8,205 bases of DNA from Anaerolineales bacterium (GTDB taxonomy: Bacteria > Chloroflexota > Anaerolineae > B4-G1 > DUEL01), in assembly GCA_015662065.1 (NCBI GenBank), contig DQUX01000072.1:1-8205 (forward strand), written 5' to 3'. The notes beneath the pieces are model-generated. The model made no database searches. It was not told the DNA's origin and saw only the letters and a program-made list of their open reading frames with translations. Positions 4,446 to 8,205 of this stretch are shown here, one piece after another; the first letter of the stretch is position 1, and the number at the start of each line of letters is the position of its first letter. A program made the translations under genes and the position numbers.

Positions 4446-5678
4446 CTATTCCCCCTTTCGCCGTTCGTAGGCCGTGGGCAGGAACTCCTGGCCCAGCAGT
4501 TCGCGGGCGATGATGATGCGCATAATGTTGACGGTGCCCTCCGCACCGATGGAATAGGAGCGGATACCCCGGATGCCCATCTCTACGGGCAGCTCCTTGG
4601 TGTAGGCCATCGCGCCGAACCAGTTGGCCACCTCGTTCATAACCTCGAAGCCGACCAGCGGCGCCCGCAGCTTGGCCATAGCCGCCGCCAGCGCGATGTC
4701 GTAGTGGGTCGCGGCGTCGTGCTTGTACTTCTGATCCATCGTCCACGCCGCCTTGTAGGTGATCAGCCGGACCCCCTCCAGCTCGGTGTAGAGATCGGCC
4801 AGGGGGAACTGGATGCCTTCGAAGCTGGCCAGCGGTCGGCCGAACGCCTCCCGCTGCCGGATATGGTCTATCCCCATATCCAGCACTGCCTGAGCCGCCC
4901 CCACGCAGGTCGCCCCGATCAGCGTGCGCGCCGCTGAGAAGCCCTCCATCGCGTGATAGAAGCCCCGGTTGAGTTCCCCCACCTGGTGGTGGGCCGGCAG
5001 CCGCACGTCCTGGAGGGCGAAGCCGCCGGTGGAGATGCCCATGCGGCCCATATCCTCGAAGAAGGTGGGCGTGATGCCCTCCGTTTCTTTGAGAGGCACG
5101 GCGAAGAAAGTGAAGGCCCTGTGCCCCGCTTCCGGATCGGGGTCGGTGCGGGCCAGCATCAGGTGGATGCCGCCCCATTCCAGCGACTCGCGCACGCCGC
5201 TGATGAACATCTTCTCGCCATTGAACACCCAGCCGTCGCCCTCTCGCACGGCGCGGGTGCGGCAGGCCCCCAGGATGTCGGACCCGCCGCCGGGCTCGGT
5301 AGTGGCGATGCCCAGGAACGCTTCCCCCCGGGTTACCTTGGGAAGGATCTCTTCTTTGAGCTCAGGGGTGCCGTATTTGTAGAAGATGAACCCCCACGCC
5401 GCTTCCACGAGGTAGAGGACCGGGACCGCCAGGCTGATGTCGGCGCGGCCCAGCTCCTCGGCGGCGATGGCCGCCATTGTCCAGTCGGCCCCCGCACCGC
5501 CGTACTCCTCCCCCACCACCGGCGCCAACAGCCCCATCTCGGCCATCCCCTGGATGATCTCGGGGGGGATGCGCTCCGTGGTGTCTATCTCGCGCACGCG
5601 GGGCGCGATCTCGTTTTGGGCGAAGTCGTGCACTGCCCGTCTCCACAGCCGTTGCTCCTCAGTCCAGCCGAAGTCCAT
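4446..5678 (-). CDS. Acyl-CoA dehydrogenase family protein
   Basis: A 410-aa flavoprotein of the acyl-CoA dehydrogenase family, which oxidises acyl-CoA at the alpha-beta bond and passes electrons to an electron-transfer flavoprotein; the exact substrate cannot be told. The N-terminal helical domain opens with MDFGWTEEQRLWRRAV. The FAD/substrate signature ATTEPGGGSD lies at about 125-134 and the conserved REAFGRPLASFEGIQ block near 276-290. The C-terminal SIGAEGTVNIMR places a glutamate (about residue 380) where medium-chain enzymes carry the catalytic base. I chose the ATG at 5678, which has GGAGGG upstream and a normal family N-terminus; a GTG at 5732 would add 18 unlikely residues. It follows the aminotransferase gene by 84 nt with no evident promoter between, so the two are probably co-transcribed. 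Confidence 0.92.
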   Translation of the reverse strand: MDFGWTEEQRLWRRAVHDFAQNEIAPRVREIDTTERIPPEIIQGMAEMGLLAPVVGEEYGGAGADWTMAAIAAEELGRADISLAVPVLYLVEAAWGFIFYKYGTPELKEEILPKVTRGEAFLGIATTEPGGGSDILGACRTRAVREGDGWVFNGEKMFISGVRESLEWGGIHLMLARTDPDPEAGHRAFTFFAVPLKETEGITPTFFEDMGRMGISTGGFALQDVRLPAHHQVGELNRGFYHAMEGFSAARTLIGATCVGAAQAVLDMGIDHIRQREAFGRPLASFEGIQFPLADLYTELEGVRLITYKAAWTMDQKYKHDAATHYDIALAAAMAKLRAPLVGFEVMNEVANWFGAMAYTKELPVEMGIRGIRSYSIGAEGTVNIMRIIIARELLGQEFLPTAYERRKGE

Positions 5679-5762
5679 CTTGAATTGTCCCTCCGTCAGT
5701 ATGTGGTGCAGGTCTATCGTCGCTCGCCTCACCGACGGCGCATACCGTGTGGCGGTCGACCG

Positions 5763-6889
5763 TCAGGAGCGTTGCAGCTCAACGATCAGCTCGTGGATGC
5801 GGTCCAGCCCCGCCCGGAGATCGTGGGGGGGCAGGCCGAAGGAGATCCGCAGGTGGTGATCCAGGCCGAAGTGGTCCCCCGGCACGATAAACACGCTCTT
5901 TTCGTGGATCAGGCGCTTCACCAGTGCGGTCGAGTTGACGTCGAGATGGTAGCGGGGGAAAGCGATGGCCGCTGCCTGGGGGGGGATCAGAGTGAAGGCC
6001 CCCTCGTGGCTCTTCAGCAGCCCTCGAGGATGGGGAAGCCCTGCCGGATGTAGTTGCGGGCCCGCCGGATGAGGCGGGGCCGCACCTGGGGGGAGAGGGC
6101 GATGGCCGCCAGCTTGTTGGAGAGCATGGCGGCGCTGATCGTCGTGTACTCGTGGCGCGCCCAGATTTCGTCCACCGTATCCGCCGGCCCCACCACCCAG
6201 CCGATCCGCAGCCCCGGCAGGCCATAGGCTTTACTCAGGCTGTTCATCGCCAGCACCCTATTGTACCGGCCCCAGAAGGAGGGGGTCTGGGTGTCTGTCA
6301 GCCGCTCCGCGCCGCTGTATACCTCGTCGGCCAGGAGCCAGGCTCCCACCCGGGCGGCGGTGGCCACGATGGCTTCCATCTCTGCCTCGGTGAGGATATA
6401 GCCGGTGGGGTTGTTGGGGTTACAGACGGCGATCAGTTTCGTCCGCTCGGACACGGCGTCGCTCAACTGCTCCAGGTCAGGAGCCCAGCCCCGCTCCTCT
6501 TGCAGGTGGAAGCTCTTGAGTTGGAAGCCGTAGTTGTGCGCGATGCCCCAGAGCTGCATGTAATTGGGCAACATCATCACCATCTCATCTCCCGGTGCGA
6601 GGAGGGTCTGGAGGGTGATGAAATTGGCCTCGGCGCACCCGACGGTGACCAACACATTGTCGGGGGTTGCGTCGGGATAGAGGTCGGCGATGCGCTCGCG
6701 CAGGACGGCGATACCGTTGGCCTGGGGGTAGTTTAGCTCAGTGGAGAGCAGGTCCTCGATCACTGTCGGGTCGTCCACCAGATCGCGGATGGTGGCGGGG
6801 TGGACACCGCTCTCCGATAGGTTGTACGTCACAACGTTCTCCCATTTGGACATCATGCGTTCCATATCGAAGGGCTGAAATGTGGTCAT
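5763..6889 (-). pseudogene. Class I/II PLP aminotransferase with a one-base frameshift
   Basis: Fold-type I aminotransferase of the aspartate/aromatic group. From the ATG at 6889 (AGGAGG 5 nt upstream) come YNLSESGVHPATIRDL, ELNYPQANG, VCNPNNPTG (about 156-163), LADEVYSGAE (D188) and the PLP lysine in NSLSKAYGLPGLRIGW (Lys220). The frame stops at 6014 after GFPILEGC. The next frame continues at once with LLKSHEGAFTLIPPQAAAIA, later SVFIVPGDHFGLDHHLRISF, and ends at TGA 5763-5765, giving the normal C-terminal domain. Loss of one base near 6021-6022 explains everything: restoring one (for example a T, giving GAG TGG CTG, Glu-Trp-Leu) yields a 375-aa enzyme of normal length. Either a recent mutation or a sequence error is possible. 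Donor and acceptor are not evident from sequence. Confidence 0.85.
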
Positions 6890-6940
6890 TCGGTCCTCCT
6901 GCCTCTGGTTCGAGGGGGTCATCGTTCGGCTCGCGGGCTC

Positions 6941-6969
6941 ACTGTATCACGTCGTCTTTCACTTGTCAA
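6941..6969 (-). promoter_or_regulatory. Strong promoter of the aminotransferase / acyl-CoA dehydrogenase unit
   Basis: A perfect TTGACA (6964-6969) and TACAGT (6941-6946) are separated by 17 nt on the minus strand. Transcription would start near 6934, about 45 nt before the ATG at 6889. The in-frame ATG at 6922 is only about 12 nt from this start and lacks a ribosome-binding site, which supports 6889. Confidence 0.75.
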
Positions 6970-7085
6970 ACAATTCCGCTGGCAGCGGCCTTGCTGGATA
7001 AAGAAGAAACGGGGTCTCCCCCGTTTGTCGGCGTGTCCGTTATCGGATGTCCCTATCGGTGCTTGGCGGAAGCGCTCCCTGGTGC

Positions 7086-7100
7086 CCCCCTCACCGGGGG
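7086..7100. repeat. GC hairpin downstream of tRNA-Gln
   Basis: CCCCC and GGGGG around a five-base spacer, located about 24 nt after the tRNA 3' end on the minus strand. It may help end or trim the tRNA transcript, but no U-run follows. The remaining sequence between the aminotransferase promoter and the tRNA shows no gene. Confidence 0.3.
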
Positions 7101-7123
7101 AGGGACGGCTTATCCGCAGCAGG

Positions 7124-7194
7124 CTGGGGCGGCAGGATTCGAACCTGCGATCGCGGATTCAAAGTCCGCTGCCTTACCACTTGGCCACGCCCCA
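7124..7194 (-). tRNA. tRNA-Gln (anticodon UUG)
   Basis: A complete cloverleaf on the minus strand. The acceptor stem is TGGGGCG with CGCCCCA (7 bp), with the U1-A72 pair usual for glutamine tRNAs. The D arm is GCC/GGC with loop AAGTGGTAA, the anticodon stem GCGGA/TCCGC with loop CTTTGAA (anticodon TTG), and the T arm GCAGG/CCTGC with loop TTCGAAT. The discriminator is G73. The 3' CCA is not encoded (GCCT follows), so a CCA-adding enzyme is needed. It is transcribed away from the neighbouring rRNA operon. Confidence 0.96.
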
Positions 7195-7235
7195 GGGTGG
7201 ACGGGGCTTTCGTTTTCTCGTCCCGCCCTTTTGTA

Positions 7236-7264
7236 ATCTTATCACACCTTTTCGTTCTCCGCAA
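7236..7264 (-). promoter_or_regulatory. Predicted promoter of tRNA-Gln
   Basis: TTGCGG (7259-7264) and TAAGAT (7236-7241) lie 17 nt apart on the minus strand. The start of transcription near 7229 leaves about 35 nt of 5' leader for RNase P to remove. Confidence 0.55.
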
Positions 7265-7369
7265 GGGGCCTGGCGGCGCCCTTAGGGCGATCGCATTTTC
7301 TGGGTTGGCGCGTCAGAGCGTTGGGGTGCAGGCCACTGCCGGGTCTGTCATCGCCTCGGTCCTGCGGCA

Positions 7370-7392
7370 GCGCCGGAATCCCATTCCGGCGC
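7370..7392. repeat. Perfect 10-bp palindrome upstream of the rRNA promoters
   Basis: GCGCCGGAAT and ATTCCGGCGC are exact inverted copies around CCC. No T-run follows, so it is more like a dispersed palindromic element than a terminator. The rest of 7265-7464 shows no supported gene. Confidence 0.6.
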
Positions 7393-7464
7393 GCCCGCTA
7401 ATAGGGATTCGCGGGCTCCTCTCCGGGAACCTACAATTGCCCTAATGGCGCGGCCGAGTGGGTC

Positions 7465-7493
7465 TTGACAAGGGGGGAAAGCTTTGTTATAAT
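7465..7493 (+). promoter_or_regulatory. rRNA promoter P1 (exact consensus)
   Basis: TTGACA (7465-7470), 17 nt, TATAAT (7488-7493): a full match to the housekeeping sigma consensus. It lies about 225 nt before the 16S rRNA 5' end. Confidence 0.9.
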
Positions 7494-7555
7494 AAGACTG
7501 CAAAGGACAAGAGGGAGAGGGCAAGACTCCCGATCGCCAAATCGTTGGAAGTTGC

Positions 7556-7581
7556 CCGGCCGATGCGAGAGCATCGGTCGG
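7556..7581 (+). other. GNRA-capped hairpin between rRNA promoters P1 and P2
   Basis: CCGGCCGATGC-GAGA-GCATCGGTCGG forms 11 pairs, one of them G-U, capped by a GAGA tetraloop. It ends 9 nt before the P2 -35 box and would lie in the P1 transcript. It could act in leader folding or as an anti-interference terminator; the following bases are only modestly T-rich. Confidence 0.55.
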
Positions 7582-7590
7582 TGTTGTCTC

Positions 7591-7619
7591 TTGACAGCGG
7601 AGTCGGATTGTGGTATAGT
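7591..7619 (+). promoter_or_regulatory. rRNA promoter P2
   Basis: TTGACA (7591-7596), 17 nt, TATAGT (7614-7619), followed by the GC-rich stretch GTCGCCCGGCG. A GC-rich discriminator after the -10 is typical of rRNA promoters under stringent control. It is a second promoter for the same operon. Confidence 0.88.
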
Positions 7620-7697
7620 GTCGCCCGGCGAGGCAGGACCTTAACAACTGAAGAGTGGTAGGTAAGGAGCGTGGATTCGGGCCTACGTCAAATGACA

Positions 7698-7713
7698 ACG
7701 GTCTTCGGACCGT
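7698..7713 (+). other. UUCG-capped hairpin just before 16S rRNA
   Basis: ACGGTC-TTCG-GACCGT, six perfect pairs with the very stable cUUCGg loop, a few bases before the mature 16S 5' end. It is probably part of the leader structure used in rRNA processing. Confidence 0.6.
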
Positions 7714-7717
7714 GATC

Positions 7718-8205
<488 letters not shown>

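Noticed and set aside
6010..6030. Programmed frameshift in the aminotransferase gene
   Set aside because: No slippery heptamer or clear downstream pseudoknot. The family does not use recoding, and a simple one-base loss explains it.
4953..6053. Long plus-strand open frame (366 codons)
   Set aside because: It is antisense to the acyl-CoA dehydrogenase and aminotransferase genes, both confirmed by motifs; composition effect.

Overview
The window looks like Chloroflexota DNA, possibly the Anaerolineae/Thermoflexia side. The GC content is high, the partial 16S rRNA at the right end has a Chloroflexota-like layout, and the membrane protein cut by the left edge runs into a Thr/Pro/Ala/Val linker of a kind common in that phylum. 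The assignment is tentative because only about 490 nt of 16S is present and no search was run.

Layout, left to right. (1) The 5' end of a minus-strand two-helix membrane protein (1-301, TTG start, own TATAAT box). (2) A minus-strand selenium-metabolism operon at 530-3981, in transcription order: a yedE N-terminal remnant, selD, a class V aminotransferase/cysteine-desulfurase-like gene, a DUF3343 gene, and yedF. (3) A 464-bp gene-poor stretch (3982-4445) holding the operon promoter, a long structured leader and several tandem hairpins. (4) An acyl-CoA dehydrogenase (4446-5678) preceded by a class I/II aminotransferase that carries a one-base deletion (5763-6889), both on the minus strand behind a strong promoter. 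(5) A minus-strand tRNA-Gln(UUG). (6) On the plus strand, two near-consensus tandem promoters followed by the start of a 16S rRNA gene that runs off the window.

The main result is that selD is itself a selenoprotein gene. A conventional ORF search finds only a TTG-initiated 318-aa fragment. The real gene starts at the ATG at 3679, behind a GGAGG ribosome-binding site, and reads through an in-frame TGA at codon 18. That codon sits exactly at the catalytic Cys/Sec position of selenophosphate synthetase (CAG-U-AGK). Downstream of the TGA is a six-base-pair hairpin with loop GGUCU, 32 nt away, matching the bacterial SECIS pattern. The host must therefore decode UGA as selenocysteine, although selA, selB and selC are not in this window.

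The functional logic of the cluster is selenium supply. SelD makes selenophosphate. The class V PLP enzyme may mobilise Se or S from (seleno)cysteine. DUF3343 and YedF are small Cys-containing proteins suspected of carrying Se or S. YedE, the presumed selenium transporter, is reduced to its first ~70 residues at a perfect palindrome. The ~240-nt leader before this operon folds into a closed multibranch structure with a terminator-like hairpin. It also contains a nine-codon upstream ORF ending in UGA, followed at 18 nt by a second SECIS-like hairpin. This is a possible, unproven selenium- or SelB-responsive control element and the best candidate here for something undescribed.
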